A stretch of DNA of 64,000 bases from Isachenkonia alkalipeptolytica (lineage in GTDB: Bacteria; Bacillota; Clostridia; Peptostreptococcales; T1SED10-28). The translations under genes were made by a program, and so were the position numbers. Numbering within the stretch: the stretch's first letter is position 1; the number at the start of each line of letters is the position of its first letter. The notes beneath the pieces are model-generated. The model searched no databases. It had not been told where the DNA came from and worked only from the letters and a program-made list of their open reading frames with translations. The DNA lies in assembly GCF_009910325.1 (NCBI RefSeq), contig NZ_SUMG01000002.1:124001-188000 (forward strand), read 5' to 3'. Below are positions 37,201 through 48,359 of this stretch, piece by piece.

Positions 37201-38448
37201 AACCATGGTAGCGCATCCCGTAGCAACTCCCGCACCTGTGTTTCAATCCTTGTTTTAGTGGATCTTACATTGGAACATAACCTCTTAATCCAATGAAGTT
37301 CCGAGATCGGATGTTTCAATCCTTGTTTTAGTGGATCTTACATTGGAACAAGAAATATGAAGTGGACTAGACTCAACTGTACTATGTTTCAATCCTTGTT
37401 TTAGTGGATCTTACATTGGAACTTGAAGATGAAATGGACTTTATGTTGATGGACAGAGGTTTCAATCCTTGTTTTAGTGGATCTTACATTGGAACAAAAA
37501 GGAGTTGTTACCAATGACAGCAGAAGAAAAATGTTTCAATCCTTGTTTTAGTGGATCTTACATTGGAACATCGGAGAAATGCAGGCAAATGATATTATCA
37601 CTCAGTTTCAATCCTTGTTTTAGTGGATCTTACATTGGAACCGATTGAACCGATAATTATTGATGCAGGATTGGTGTAGTTTCAATCCTTGTTTTAGTGG
37701 ATCTTACATTGGAACTGAAACCGCCTCTGAATTTGAAAGTGGCGCTAACTAAGTTTCAATCCTTGTTTTAGTGGATCTTACATTGGAACACAGGGATCGC
37801 TGTTCATGCGAAAGAAGGCAGTAACAGTTTCAATCCTTGTTTTAGTGGATCTTACATTGGAACTTTTGCTCAAAATAATAATACTTAGATAGTTTGTCGT
37901 TTCAATCCTTGTTTTAGTGGATCTTACATTGGAACAATATTGCTGTCTTACGTTTTCAAATCTTTCGTACAGTTTCAATCCTTGTTTTAGTGGATCTTAC
38001 ATTGGAACAAAGTAAAACAATCATTACGGTTAACTGTCCAGAAATGTTTCAATCCTTGTTTTAGTGGATCTTACATTGGAACAAAAAACTTCACCCATAT
38101 CAGCTAGTAATTGCGACATGTTTCAATCCTTGTTTTAGTGGATCTTACATTGGAACGGGTGAAAGCCAGATATTCAGAATGATTGACCTCATGTTTCAAT
38201 CCTTGTTTTAGTGGATCTTACATTGGAACAGAAAAATCAACTATTTCATGTCTATGAGTATTCCAGTTTCAATCCTTGTTTTAGTGGATCTTACATTGGA
38301 ACGAGATCATCGCCCTTGATACTAGGGACCGTTAACGTGTTTCAATCCTTGTTTTAGTGGATCTTACATTGGAACACCTCCCATGGTTTCGATGAAAATT
38401 TTAGCAGAAAAGTTTCAATCCTTGTTTTAGTGGATCTTACATTGGAAC
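34258..38448 (-). CRISPR. type I-B CRISPR array, 58 repeats and 57 spacers
   Basis: Repeat length is 37 bp, read on the plus strand as GTTTCAATCC...CATTGGAAC and on the minus strand as GTTCCAATG...GGATTGAAAC. The minus strand is taken as the crRNA sense because it ends in ATTGAAAC, the usual type I-B 5' handle, and because the cas operon and leader lie on its upstream side. I counted repeat starts from 34258 to 38412 with periods of 71-74 bp, so spacers are 34-37 nt. Repeats appear identical except the leader-distal one at 34258, which has one mismatch near its end (GATTCAATCC), as expected for a trailer end. The spacers look unrelated to each other, and none could be matched to a source here. 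Confidence 0.99.
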
Positions 38449-38776
38449 AGCAAAAACACAGCTATATATTGATGCCACCTGATTGTAGTGTTTTTTTGAT
38501 GAGTATAAAACAAGTAAAACTCAATAGTTTTATTAATATTAACAGTTGTTTTTGACATATAAACATAGGCCACACTCTTTCTTAATACTTAATTACAGAG
38601 ATTACATGGAATTTTCTCAATAATTTTGCAACCACAATCGCTACAACCCGCATTTTTACTAGGCAGTTTTATAAAAACCCATGCAAAGGTTGTGGATTCC
38701 TTTCCTAATGTTTCAATTTTCATTATAACGCAAACAATTTACATTTACAAATATTTGAAACCATTTGCTAAACGAT
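38449..38776 (-). other. CRISPR leader region
   Basis: 328-bp AT-rich stretch between the leader-proximal repeat (38412-38448) and the cas4 stop (38777). It has no credible gene. It contains a minus-strand promoter at 38722-38750 and several A/T tracts (for example TTTTTTTGATGAG near 38492). The first leader bases next to the repeat read TGTGTTTTTGCT on the minus strand. Confidence 0.8.
38722..38750 (-). promoter_or_regulatory. candidate pre-crRNA promoter in the leader
   Basis: Minus-strand -35 TTGTAA (38750-38745), 17-bp spacer, perfect -10 TATAAT (38727-38722). Transcription would begin near 38715 and enter the array after about 270 nt. The spacing to the array is long, so a closer promoter may also exist. 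Confidence 0.5.
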
Positions 38777-40639
<1,863 letters not shown>

Positions 40640-41293
40640 TCAGCTCACCTCTTTAATCGTTCCAAAACCTTTAGCTACCGATTTTCCGATCCCTAGATAA
40701 TCCGGCAGGACAACATTCGTCTTAAAAGTGCCCTTAAATCCTTGCATTGCAATATTTTTCATATTCACTTCACAGGCTTTTATATTCAGCCAGCAATGAA
40801 TTTCCTCTTTCACTTCATAATTTAATCCTTTTGCCAAGGAGAGAATATTTCCGATCAGAATTTTCTTTAAGATTTCTTCCTTTTCCCAGGGCGAAGCATT
40901 CCTGTACTTCCTAATATTCTTTTGGTTAAGAGCAATCCAAGGGGTTTCAAACTTATAATGTCGATACTCTTCTAACGTTGTTATTTCCTTCCTTTTAGTT
41001 TCCACAGTTTTTTGAAACACTTCGTGCTTTTTCCCCTCAAGTACCAACTCATCGGTAACCATCCCAAGACTCTGAACGCGCTTTGCCCCTTCATTGATAC
41101 CAATAATCATTGGTATCTCTTTAACAACTTTATACTGTACCAAGGGATAACGAAACATAAACTTTTCATCTTTATGATTATGAAAAATCTCTTCTTCTCG
41201 ATACTGCTCCGCAAAATACCCTCGCAGTTTCTCCGCCATCCTGGGATTTAGTTCCTTGTTTTCAAAACGCACCACACAAAAGTCAACCTTCAT
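40640..41293 (-). CDS. cas6: CRISPR RNA processing endonuclease Cas6 (Cas6b-like)
   Basis: 217 aa. The C-terminal glycine-rich loop GIGKSVAKGFGTI marks the RAMP fold of Cas6. The N-terminus (MKVDFCVVRFENKE ... EQYREEEIFHNH) fits the shorter Cas6b-like group. It should cleave the repeat to leave the eight-base handle ATTGAAAC. A catalytic His is likely among the N-terminal HNH residues near 38-40, but this is a guess. Its place between cas3 and cas1 is unusual, since cas6 most often opens type I-B operons. Confidence 0.85.
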   Translation of the reverse strand: MKVDFCVVRFENKELNPRMAEKLRGYFAEQYREEEIFHNHKDEKFMFRYPLVQYKVVKEIPMIIGINEGAKRVQSLGMVTDELVLEGKKHEVFQKTVETKRKEITTLEEYRHYKFETPWIALNQKNIRKYRNASPWEKEEILKKILIGNILSLAKGLNYEVKEEIHCWLNIKACEVNMKNIAMQGFKGTFKTNVVLPDYLGIGKSVAKGFGTIKEVS

Positions 41294-41309
41294 GATCTTA
41301 CCCCTCCCT

Positions 41310-43634
41310 TTAAAAAATCATGGCCTCTTTTCGCTTAACCCCTAATTCATCATAATCTTCCTTATCGACTACTCTTAAATGTTCAAAATATTTATGGTCA
41401 TTGATTTGATCGAGATCCTTTCTAGGCACCGATACTTTATATTGATTCAGTCGTATCCAAGCATTCATTGTTTCTCCATAGCTACCTTCCTGGGATAGAA
41501 TTAGAGCAATGTCATTTTGGGTATTGTCATCGATATTGATAATCAAGTCTTCTTTAATGCGACTTTGATCTTCGATTAATTGGAATTTATCACGGATAGT
41601 ATCAAATCGAAAATCATAAATCGCTTTTAGTAAATCTTGGGAAGTGTCTTTCCCTCGCTTTTCATTGGTTTTTTTAAAATACTGTTGGTTGATATCGTAG
41701 ATTTCTCTTTCTTGAATAATCTTGCGGTCCTTTAGTATTTTTTCCGTTATGGACAGTAAGACTTCGGAGTATATATATCCTGCAAAAATCTTATCGTTAT
41801 GTTCAATATTTTTTAATTTGTACAGACGAACTATACCTTTGCCTTTGACCCCGCTTCGGTTGCAACGACCTGCGGTTTGATTAATCGAGTCCATAGGGGC
41901 AAAGTCACGGTATACCCGGTCAAAGTCGATGTCTACCCCGGCTTCAATCAATTGGGTGGATACAAGAATCTGATTATCGTTATTTCCCGTTCGTATTTCT
42001 TCAATTAACTCTAATCGTCTTTTAGGATATATTTCTGTGCTTAAAAACTTAATATCCCGTTGACTCCTTTCGTTGTTCAAAACATCTTGTAGCGTTTTAT
42101 AAACTTCTTTAGCCGATTTTACAGTGTTCATGACTATCAAAAAGCTTTTGTTTGGCTCTTTTGCTATATCTTCTTGTAAAATTTCCAAAAACTCCTCAAT
42201 GGATCGCTTCTGATCCATATGATTATGGATTTCAATACGGTCCAAAGCTTTGAAATGTTCTTCAGACTGATTTATCAGTTCTTTTCCTTCTAAAAACAAT
42301 GGTTTAGTTGCGGTCACCGTGATAATATAGCAGTTAAACAGTTTGCTAAAAGTTTTAAATACAGCTTCAATCACATCATAGAACTTCGGATCAATGGCCT
42401 GGACTTCATCTAGTATAATAATTGCACCCGCTAAATTATGAAACCGATGGGAAATTTTATTCCGTCCCGGTTGAAAAATGGTATTGAAGAGTTGGACAAA
42501 TGTCGTGGTAATTACTGTGCTTTGCCAGTTTTCCACAAAGAACTTCCCGTCATATTCACGGTAATGTCGTCCCTCCTCTTTAGAGTGGTAGTCGATTTCT
42601 GTGAAGGAGTGATGTTTTAACAGCAAAGTATGATCTACCGCAATATTATTTTTGATGAGCACATCTTCTAAAACCCCGTAATTCTGATCAATCACACTGG
42701 TAAAGGGTAATGTGTAAATTATTTTCGGTTGAATATCTTTTTCTTTTCTAAGACGATGAGCTAATCGAAAAGCAACACCGTAAGCCGTTAGCGTTTTCCC
42801 CGTACCCGTAGGAACATTAATCGATAAAATTCGTTCCTTTTCTATATCCAGGGCCTTGATCCCTTCTAGCCCTTCAAGATAAATTTTTTGCCGCATTTGA
42901 TATAACAAGCTATTTTCTACAGCAGGATTTTTTAAAACCAAATCTTTACGCAAAATATCTAAGTAATACTCCACCTTCCGGTCATCCAATTGTTGATCAA
43001 TACCCGGCAAGTTCCCTCGTCGAATAACTTGGGTCTTATCAGCAGTTAGTAAAATAGACCAAAAGTAATGAAGCCATAAGAACGATTCTATTTCCTTGCT
43101 CTTATGAAAAACAAGGAACTCCTTTAAAGGCTTTCTTAGGAACTTTCGATCTTGTATTTTTTGAAAGAAATCATTTAATGATCGTCCATAAAGCTTTTCT
43201 AACTCTTTTTGATTTCGTTTTAGAGAGTCACAGATTTTTATCAAGGATTCTTGATTAAACTGATTAAAAAATACCGAACCAGGTGTCATATCTCCATGGT
43301 GTCGTTTGACTGCCATAAAACCTAATAATTTCCACTTTTGGGGTAATAAATCGTATGCGAGGTATGCAGATATTTCACCATGATTTTTATAATCCCCATA
43401 ATACTTTTCCTGAAGATAGTCTTGAAAATACTCGCTCCCTTTTCCAAAATCATGACAAAGAGACATGATATCTACTACTTTGAGGAGTTCTTCTTCTGGG
43501 GCCTTTTCAAAACCATGTCGCTTAACGATGGTTCTTCCAACCGCCGCCACTCCTTTCAGATGATCAGCTAATAGCTGATCACCTGTTGATTTAGAAGGGT
43601 CTCGGTGAGAATATAGTTTATAAGAAGCACACAT
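41310..43634 (-). CDS. cas3: Cas3 HD nuclease-helicase, type I-B
   Basis: 774 aa from the ATG at 43634 (RBS AGGTGAGG), overlapping the cas5 stop by 17 bp. An upstream in-frame GTG is less well placed. The N-terminal HD nuclease motifs are CHDFGKGSEYFQDY, KNHGEISA and VKRHHGDM. The SF2 helicase core follows, with Walker A NVPTGTGKTLTA, DEVQ box IIILDEVQAIDP, VTATKPLF (motif III region) and motif VI NQTAGRCNRSG. It shreds target DNA recruited by Cascade. All key motifs are intact. Confidence 0.97.
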   Translation of the reverse strand: MCASYKLYSHRDPSKSTGDQLLADHLKGVAAVGRTIVKRHGFEKAPEEELLKVVDIMSLCHDFGKGSEYFQDYLQEKYYGDYKNHGEISAYLAYDLLPQKWKLLGFMAVKRHHGDMTPGSVFFNQFNQESLIKICDSLKRNQKELEKLYGRSLNDFFQKIQDRKFLRKPLKEFLVFHKSKEIESFLWLHYFWSILLTADKTQVIRRGNLPGIDQQLDDRKVEYYLDILRKDLVLKNPAVENSLLYQMRQKIYLEGLEGIKALDIEKERILSINVPTGTGKTLTAYGVAFRLAHRLRKEKDIQPKIIYTLPFTSVIDQNYGVLEDVLIKNNIAVDHTLLLKHHSFTEIDYHSKEEGRHYREYDGKFFVENWQSTVITTTFVQLFNTIFQPGRNKISHRFHNLAGAIIILDEVQAIDPKFYDVIEAVFKTFSKLFNCYIITVTATKPLFLEGKELINQSEEHFKALDRIEIHNHMDQKRSIEEFLEILQEDIAKEPNKSFLIVMNTVKSAKEVYKTLQDVLNNERSQRDIKFLSTEIYPKRRLELIEEIRTGNNDNQILVSTQLIEAGVDIDFDRVYRDFAPMDSINQTAGRCNRSGVKGKGIVRLYKLKNIEHNDKIFAGYIYSEVLLSITEKILKDRKIIQEREIYDINQQYFKKTNEKRGKDTSQDLLKAIYDFRFDTIRDKFQLIEDQSRIKEDLIINIDDNTQNDIALILSQEGSYGETMNAWIRLNQYKVSVPRKDLDQINDHKYFEHLRVVDKEDYDELGVKRKEAMIF

Positions 43635-44283
43635 GATCCTCACCTACTTTAAAGACTTCTTGTTCTTTCCTTAAGGGAGTTCTGTTTTGAGGAGTCATCA
43701 CAACATTTTGGTATTCTTTATATTCCCTGGTGGCATTATTCATTATAGGTATTCGATCGAAGCATATTTGGTCCATATCCAATTTTTCCAAGTCAACCAA
43801 TTCTTTTACCATAATCGTATCGGAAAACTTGCTTTTTATTGTCTTGGGATCATATAATCCTACAAAATCCACTTTTGCAATATGCTCACTATTTCCAAGG
43901 TAAGGGGTAAACACAAAATTTCTATTCGTCAGTACCTCTTGTAACTCTGAAAGTATTGCGCTTTCCCCTTGGACATAAATTTGATAGGCAGGGTCTCGTA
44001 AAAACTGAATACGGGACTGAAAGTTCGCTGCACTATTATTCTTCGTTTGAGGGATTAAATTAAAGGCCTGGGTATCTTTAATTACCGGATTTAACAGTTT
44101 TATTCCAATTTGTAAATCCTTAGTCTTCTCATAAAGCTCATGATATTCAATCCCTAGCATGGCTCCGATAAGTCCTCTTACGGCCACAGGGTGAATGCTG
44201 GAATATGTCAGTGCTGACGTGGTTGTGTGGGAACATCTAAACCTAGCATAAGATCCTGAAGCCGTGAAACTTAAAATTTTCAT
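43618..44283 (-). CDS. cas5: Cascade subunit Cas5 (Cas5h/type I-B)
   Basis: 221 aa from the ATG at 44283 (MKILSFTASGSYARFR, RBS AGAGGTG). The longer ORF start at 44325 would overlap cas7 and lacks an RBS. The opening strand and the glycine-poor RAMP fold, with HPVAVRGLIGAMLGIEY, fit Cas5h. It caps the crRNA 5' handle in Cascade. The gap to cas7 is 10 bp, and the cas3 start lies within its 3' end. Confidence 0.92.
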   Translation of the reverse strand: MKILSFTASGSYARFRCSHTTTSALTYSSIHPVAVRGLIGAMLGIEYHELYEKTKDLQIGIKLLNPVIKDTQAFNLIPQTKNNSAANFQSRIQFLRDPAYQIYVQGESAILSELQEVLTNRNFVFTPYLGNSEHIAKVDFVGLYDPKTIKSKFSDTIMVKELVDLEKLDMDQICFDRIPIMNNATREYKEYQNVVMTPQNRTPLRKEQEVFKVGEDHVCFL

Positions 44284-44293
44284 TGTATCACCT

Positions 44294-45169
44294 CTAAATG
44301 GTGTATTGTTCAAACCGTTCACCACTATTTATTAATTGGACTTTGGGATGAGAATAAATATTTACTTTCTCAATTACTTCTTTTTTCCGTTCCACGTAAT
44401 TTACCAAAGGACTCAAGTCAAAAGTAAAGTCGGAAATGTCCCGGATATCCAAGTCTTCTTTTTCCGCTTTCGTTTCAACGAAGTCGAGTTCTCCATCAAT
44501 GTATTGGTTTTTATATATCACTTCGATTAACAATCGGGGCATATGATTTTTCGAAGTACTTTTATAGTTTTTCATCCCATCGATTAATGCACTTTTAAAA
44601 ATTTCCAGATCCTCTTCTTCAACGGGAATGTTTTGTCGTTTTGCAACTTGATCATTGTAAATCATGTAGGTACGAAACAGACTAAAGGGCGTCAAGTACT
44701 TTGACCATATGGTCCCTTGCTCAGCGCCTTCATTTGAGGCCATAACCGAGGTTCCTTGAGCAAATTTCACTTCCGCCTCATGTATACTTTGGCTCCAAAT
44801 AATTTGCAGTGGACCGGTAATATTAAACTTTGGCTTTGTAACCACGGCACCAAATAATTTCACATCGGCAAAATCTTTTTTGAGCAATCCTTCTAACTCA
44901 TCTTCTTTAACATTATGTTCTTCCCCAACTTTTTTTGCAATTCCCTTACAATCCAGGAATCCTTTTTTCTTGCTTTTCGTTGGCATAACAAACACATTAT
45001 GACCTTGATCCGCCATTTCATCCCGAACATAACGCTTAATTCTTACATCGGACATTTCCAATCTTCCTGTTCGTTCATCCTGTCTTGGGCGGTTGTCGTT
45101 AATTAAGTCACCATTAGGATTTGCCATTTTCGTATCGGAATATAATACATACTCCCTTGTTTTCGCCAT
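44294..45169 (-). CDS. cas7: Cascade backbone subunit Cas7 (Csh2-like)
   Basis: 291 aa. The start MAKTREYVLYSDTKMANPNGDLINDNRPR and the following GRLEMSDVRIKRYVRDEM pattern (here shortened to VRIKRYVRDEM) are typical of Csh2/Cas7b. The protein forms the multi-copy crRNA-binding filament. GPLQIIWSQSIHEAEVKF and EGAEQGTIWSKYL contain further conserved family residues. Its ATG overlaps the cas8b stop by one base, so the two are translationally coupled. Confidence 0.95.
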   Translation of the reverse strand: MAKTREYVLYSDTKMANPNGDLINDNRPRQDERTGRLEMSDVRIKRYVRDEMADQGHNVFVMPTKSKKKGFLDCKGIAKKVGEEHNVKEDELEGLLKKDFADVKLFGAVVTKPKFNITGPLQIIWSQSIHEAEVKFAQGTSVMASNEGAEQGTIWSKYLTPFSLFRTYMIYNDQVAKRQNIPVEEEDLEIFKSALIDGMKNYKSTSKNHMPRLLIEVIYKNQYIDGELDFVETKAEKEDLDIRDISDFTFDLSPLVNYVERKKEVIEKVNIYSHPKVQLINSGERFEQYTI

Positions 45170-46827
45170 TACTGTTCCTCCTCTACCACGTTTTTATTTT
45201 GCTTATCAAAATATGCATCTTTTCCCCAGAAGAATAAGTATTTCGCCTCATCGTTAGAGAGTTTCCTTTCTCTTTCAGCCATTAATTCCTTGGCTTGGGT
45301 TTGCATGTTTTTCAAATAAGAGTTGTGCACTTTATATTTTTCCGCCTTGTCGCTAATCTGATTGGAAAAATATATAAAATCTTTAAAGTCAAACTTTCGA
45401 GAAAAGAAAAATCCTTTTTCCAAAGAAACTCGGTTATCTTCTCCCTCTTCAGCATTTTTCCCTTTTTTCATTTGATAGATCATATAGTTAAAGCATCTAC
45501 CTAAAATAAACCAGGCCTTTTTCTCATCACTGTCAAAATATGTTGGATTTTCTTCAAACAGTTCTTCATAATTATGATATGTTTTCATAGTATTCCACCC
45601 CTTTTCCAATACTCCACAATCGCATAGGAAATTGTAGATTTTATGGTTTTGTTCCATTACTCGAAATTTCTTCTCTCCTTTCATTTCATGGTGTTTATAT
45701 ACCGCCATGGCTCGTTTAAAAAAAGTGTTTCTTTCCATTGGTCTACCGGAAAAAACCGCATCCAAACATTTTAGTTTTTCTCCTGAAGTGTTTTCAATAC
45801 TATCTAATGTTACTTTCACCGCAGACATGGTTCTTAATACCATAAACAGTTTTAATTGATTGTAATGCTTTAAACGCTCAGCCAGATAACCGAAACGACT
45901 GGGCATAATACTTTGAATCTGATAGTCCAGCTTAAAGGCTTTGCCATCATCTTCATAAAACAGGATATCAATGGCAGCATTTCCCTTAGCAAGATCCTCT
46001 AACACTAGTTCTTCAGCAGTGTTCAATCGTTCTAATAAATGGGTGGATTCTTTTTTTTCTTCCTCTCGTAAACTTCCGTCCAGTTGAAAAATTCCTTCCA
46101 TTTCATCATCAAAACCATGGGGTAGAAACATGACATTCTTCCCAAATGATTTCCAATATACCGATAGCTCTTTTTCTACATAACGCTTACCCAATAATAC
46201 TTTTTCCAGACAGTCTTTGCCTAAAACTAAACCGGACTTTTCCTTCACATCAATATTTCCATATACTTCTTTGTCATTCGTGTAAAATCGATATACTCCG
46301 GTGTTATATCCTATGCCTTCCTCACCGCATAAGTGGCATACGTGCTCTCCATCTAGTTGATTAAACATAGTTTCGTACATCTTCTTCAAAAACTTTTCAG
46401 TTAATTTTTCCCGGGGTGTCAATCCATCGACCAATAGAATCAAAAAAGCTTCGGAACTTCTTTCTTTTAAATAAGCTTCCACCGCTTCTTGAATTTCTTC
46501 ATAATACTGACCAACTTCACAAAACTCACAGGCTTTTTTCAGTTTACTCCTCCCTTTATACTCGCCTTTATTATCTTCTTGAAAATAATAATCTAATCGC
46601 ACTCCCCCTCCTAAAACACCATTACCCTTTTGATAGAATAGAGCTTTAGAGGCAATATTTCTTTCAAACTCTCTCGGTTCCAAGCTGATTTTACCGTCTT
46701 CAATTAATACCTCCACAATGGTTTCCATAGTATCGGAATTAATCGTATTAACCATATGATCCACAACAGACTCTTCAGCATTCGCACTTAAAATGTAACC
46801 CCCAATATTTTTTACATGTTCCAGCAT
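45169..46827 (-). CDS. cas8b: Cascade large subunit Cas8b (Csh1/TM1802-like)
   Basis: 552 aa. This is the large subunit that recognises the PAM and recruits Cas3. A zinc-binding-like CxxC (HVCHLCGEEG) near residue 165 and another CxxC (ACEFCEVG, near 97) match the Csh1/TM1802 layout. The rest diverges strongly, as is usual for Cas8. It is the first gene of the eight-gene cas operon, with a GGAGGGAG RBS before the ATG. Confidence 0.9.
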   Translation of the reverse strand: MLEHVKNIGGYILSANAEESVVDHMVNTINSDTMETIVEVLIEDGKISLEPREFERNIASKALFYQKGNGVLGGGVRLDYYFQEDNKGEYKGRSKLKKACEFCEVGQYYEEIQEAVEAYLKERSSEAFLILLVDGLTPREKLTEKFLKKMYETMFNQLDGEHVCHLCGEEGIGYNTGVYRFYTNDKEVYGNIDVKEKSGLVLGKDCLEKVLLGKRYVEKELSVYWKSFGKNVMFLPHGFDDEMEGIFQLDGSLREEEKKESTHLLERLNTAEELVLEDLAKGNAAIDILFYEDDGKAFKLDYQIQSIMPSRFGYLAERLKHYNQLKLFMVLRTMSAVKVTLDSIENTSGEKLKCLDAVFSGRPMERNTFFKRAMAVYKHHEMKGEKKFRVMEQNHKIYNFLCDCGVLEKGWNTMKTYHNYEELFEENPTYFDSDEKKAWFILGRCFNYMIYQMKKGKNAEEGEDNRVSLEKGFFFSRKFDFKDFIYFSNQISDKAEKYKVHNSYLKNMQTQAKELMAERERKLSNDEAKYLFFWGKDAYFDKQNKNVVEEEQ

Positions 46828-47182
46828 AGTCTCCCTCCCTTTATTTAATATTTTACTTAATTGGAAAATATTAAATCGCTTAGTTATTACTTCTACATCT
46901 CTTACAAATATACCTTCTAAATTTTAAAAAAATTATAAATTTCTAGTTCCTTAGACTTATATAACAACTATACCTCTTCCTTCTCCTGAATGCTTAGTAA
47001 ATACTCTGTAATTATTACAAAAAAATACCTCTATTTTTCACTAAGGGTCTAATTTACTTTTACAATTAAGTTCTAAGAAGATTTTTTTGAATTTTCCAAA
47101 TTACCTATTGTATTTTCAAATATTTTTGGTATAAGATACTGCCTTTTATTATCGAAGGTAAAAAAATACAAGGAGTGATGCT
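46828..47182. other. 355-bp AT-rich divergent intergenic region between cas8b and repA
   Basis: No gene is seen. It should hold the cas operon promoter (minus strand, a TATAAT at 46937-46932 without a clear -35) and the repA promoter (plus strand). The region is markedly AT-rich. Short direct motifs such as TATACCT recur (46908, 46969), but no clear operator could be assigned. Confidence 0.5.
47108..47135 (+). promoter_or_regulatory. candidate promoter of the RepA_N-like gene
   Basis: TTGTAT (47108-47113), 16-bp spacer, TATAAG (47130-47135), about 47 bp upstream of the ATG. The RBS AAGGAGTGATGCT precedes the start. Confidence 0.35.
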
Positions 47183-48334
47183 ATGTCAAAGGGTAAAAAT
47201 TCTATCGAAAGTCGGCTTTACAGTGTGGAGGACCGAAGTTCCATCCAGTTTTATCAGCTTTCCAAAGAGATCATCAACCATGAAAAGTATCGGGAGCTTT
47301 CCTTCGGGGCGAAGGTGCTTTATGCCATTTTTTTTGATCGCCTTCAATTGTCCATGATAAACAACTGGCGGGATAACCAGGGGCGGTACTACCTTCAATA
47401 TAAGGTAAAACCCACCCAGGGAGATCTTCGAGCCTTCCATGAAAAGCCGCAATCGGAGCGGAGCTTAACGGAAGTTATGAATGCCAATTCGAAAACCGTA
47501 GGAAAATACAAAAAAGAACTGAAAGATGCGGAGCTCTTGATGGAAGTTAAAGAGGGGCTTGGAAGAGTTAGTCGTCTGTACTTGGCAAAACCGGAAACAG
47601 AGGAGCTGGCTCCCGCTGCCCCGGAAGCTAATACACCTCTCCTAGAGGACAATATGTCATCTCCGCAAACCATAAGTGAACACACCGGAGAGGGCAATAT
47701 GTCTCCTCAAACAACCCAAAGTTTACACCTCAGTGAGGGCGATATGCCTCCTCAGACTACCCAACGTTTACACCCCGAAGGTGATATTTTGCCTTCTCAG
47801 AAGACCCAAAAGGTACTCCTTAGAGAAGAGATTATTTCCCCTCAGAAGGGCCGTAAATTACCCCCTAATAATACTGATCTTAGTAATACTGATTTAAGTG
47901 ATACTGATTTTAATGATATCTATCGATCTACTGAAGAGCGCAGGAAAGAAAAAGAACACCCCCAAAGCCATCTACATAAATCCCCGGAGGAAGTCCATCA
48001 AGCCTTAATGGAAACCTACGGGAAAGAACTGCTAAGGGAGGGGATTGCCATTATCGAGACCAAACCGGTATCCACCTTCGGTTACGGGAAGTACCTTACC
48101 AAGGTCCTTGAAGACCTGTCGGGACGACGGGAAAGCCAAGGGCTTTATAAAGCTGCGGCAAATGTCCCGAGGGTTCCCTCCCCTTCCCACAAGACTCAAC
48201 CTAGCTATCATCTGAAAGAAAGCCGGTACAAGAACATGTCCGAAGAGGAACTCAATGCCAAACTTCAAAGAAAAAGTGCAGCACTAAAAAAAGAACAGTC
48301 CTTTACAGACTGCTCCTTTAGTCAACTTCTTTGA
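47183..48334 (+). CDS. RepA_N-type replication initiator protein
   Basis: 383 aa. Residues ~20-130 match the RepA_N initiator domain (FYQLSKEIINHEKYRELS, AKVLYAIFFDRLQLS, NNWRDNQGRYYLQY) with a winged-helix pattern, including NSKTVGKYKKELKDAELL. RepA_N proteins start replication of many Gram-positive plasmids, and their origin often lies inside the gene itself. The middle (about 155-245) is low-complexity and repetitive, made of four to five MSPQTTQ-like units and then TDLSNTDLSDTDFND. The C-terminal ~100 residues (from KSPEEVHQALMETYG) are charged and host-specific in this family. No plasmid partition, mobilisation or toxin gene is adjacent, so it may be a chromosomal relic of an integrated plasmid or an ICE. 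Confidence 0.85.
   Translation: MSKGKNSIESRLYSVEDRSSIQFYQLSKEIINHEKYRELSFGAKVLYAIFFDRLQLSMINNWRDNQGRYYLQYKVKPTQGDLRAFHEKPQSERSLTEVMNANSKTVGKYKKELKDAELLMEVKEGLGRVSRLYLAKPETEELAPAAPEANTPLLEDNMSSPQTISEHTGEGNMSPQTTQSLHLSEGDMPPQTTQRLHPEGDILPSQKTQKVLLREEIISPQKGRKLPPNNTDLSNTDLSDTDFNDIYRSTEERRKEKEHPQSHLHKSPEEVHQALMETYGKELLREGIAIIETKPVSTFGYGKYLTKVLEDLSGRRESQGLYKAAANVPRVPSPSHKTQPSYHLKESRYKNMSEEELNAKLQRKSAALKKEQSFTDCSFSQLL
47645..47867 (+). repeat. degenerate 42-48 bp tandem repeats inside the repA-like gene
   Basis: Five diverged units start at about 47645, 47690, 47735, 47777 and 47825. Each opens with a GAGGGCGATATG-like block and continues with a CCTCAGACTACCC-like block. The frame is kept, giving a repeated NMSPQTTQSLHLSEGD-like peptide. 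Such central repeats may serve as initiator binding sites. Confidence 0.7.
47870..47914 (+). repeat. three tandem 15-bp iteron-like repeats
   Basis: Units 47870-47884, 47885-47899 and 47900-47914 share the core ATACTGAT(C/T)TTA. A weaker fourth copy follows. They encode the TDLSNTDLSDTDFND peptide. Their size and AT content resemble origin iterons of RepA_N plasmids. Confidence 0.75.
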
Positions 48335-48359
48335 TATCCTTAATTCTAGCAGGGGCCCC

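Noticed and set aside
34395-37978. Several short ORFs with a repeated DLTLE or CFSGSYIGT peptide on the plus strand and an NVRSTKTRIET peptide on the minus strand
   Set aside because: They are translations of the CRISPR repeat in different frames; no RBS and no family.
34258-38448. Reading the CRISPR array on the plus strand
   Set aside because: The minus-strand repeat ends in ATTGAAAC, the degenerate repeat is at the low-coordinate end, and the leader and cas genes lie at the high-coordinate end.
47183-48334. Calling the whole window a plasmid because of the RepA_N gene
   Set aside because: Housekeeping genes (uvrBAC, ftsEX, psd, addAB, yhaM) surround it, so a chromosome with an acquired or domesticated initiator is more likely.
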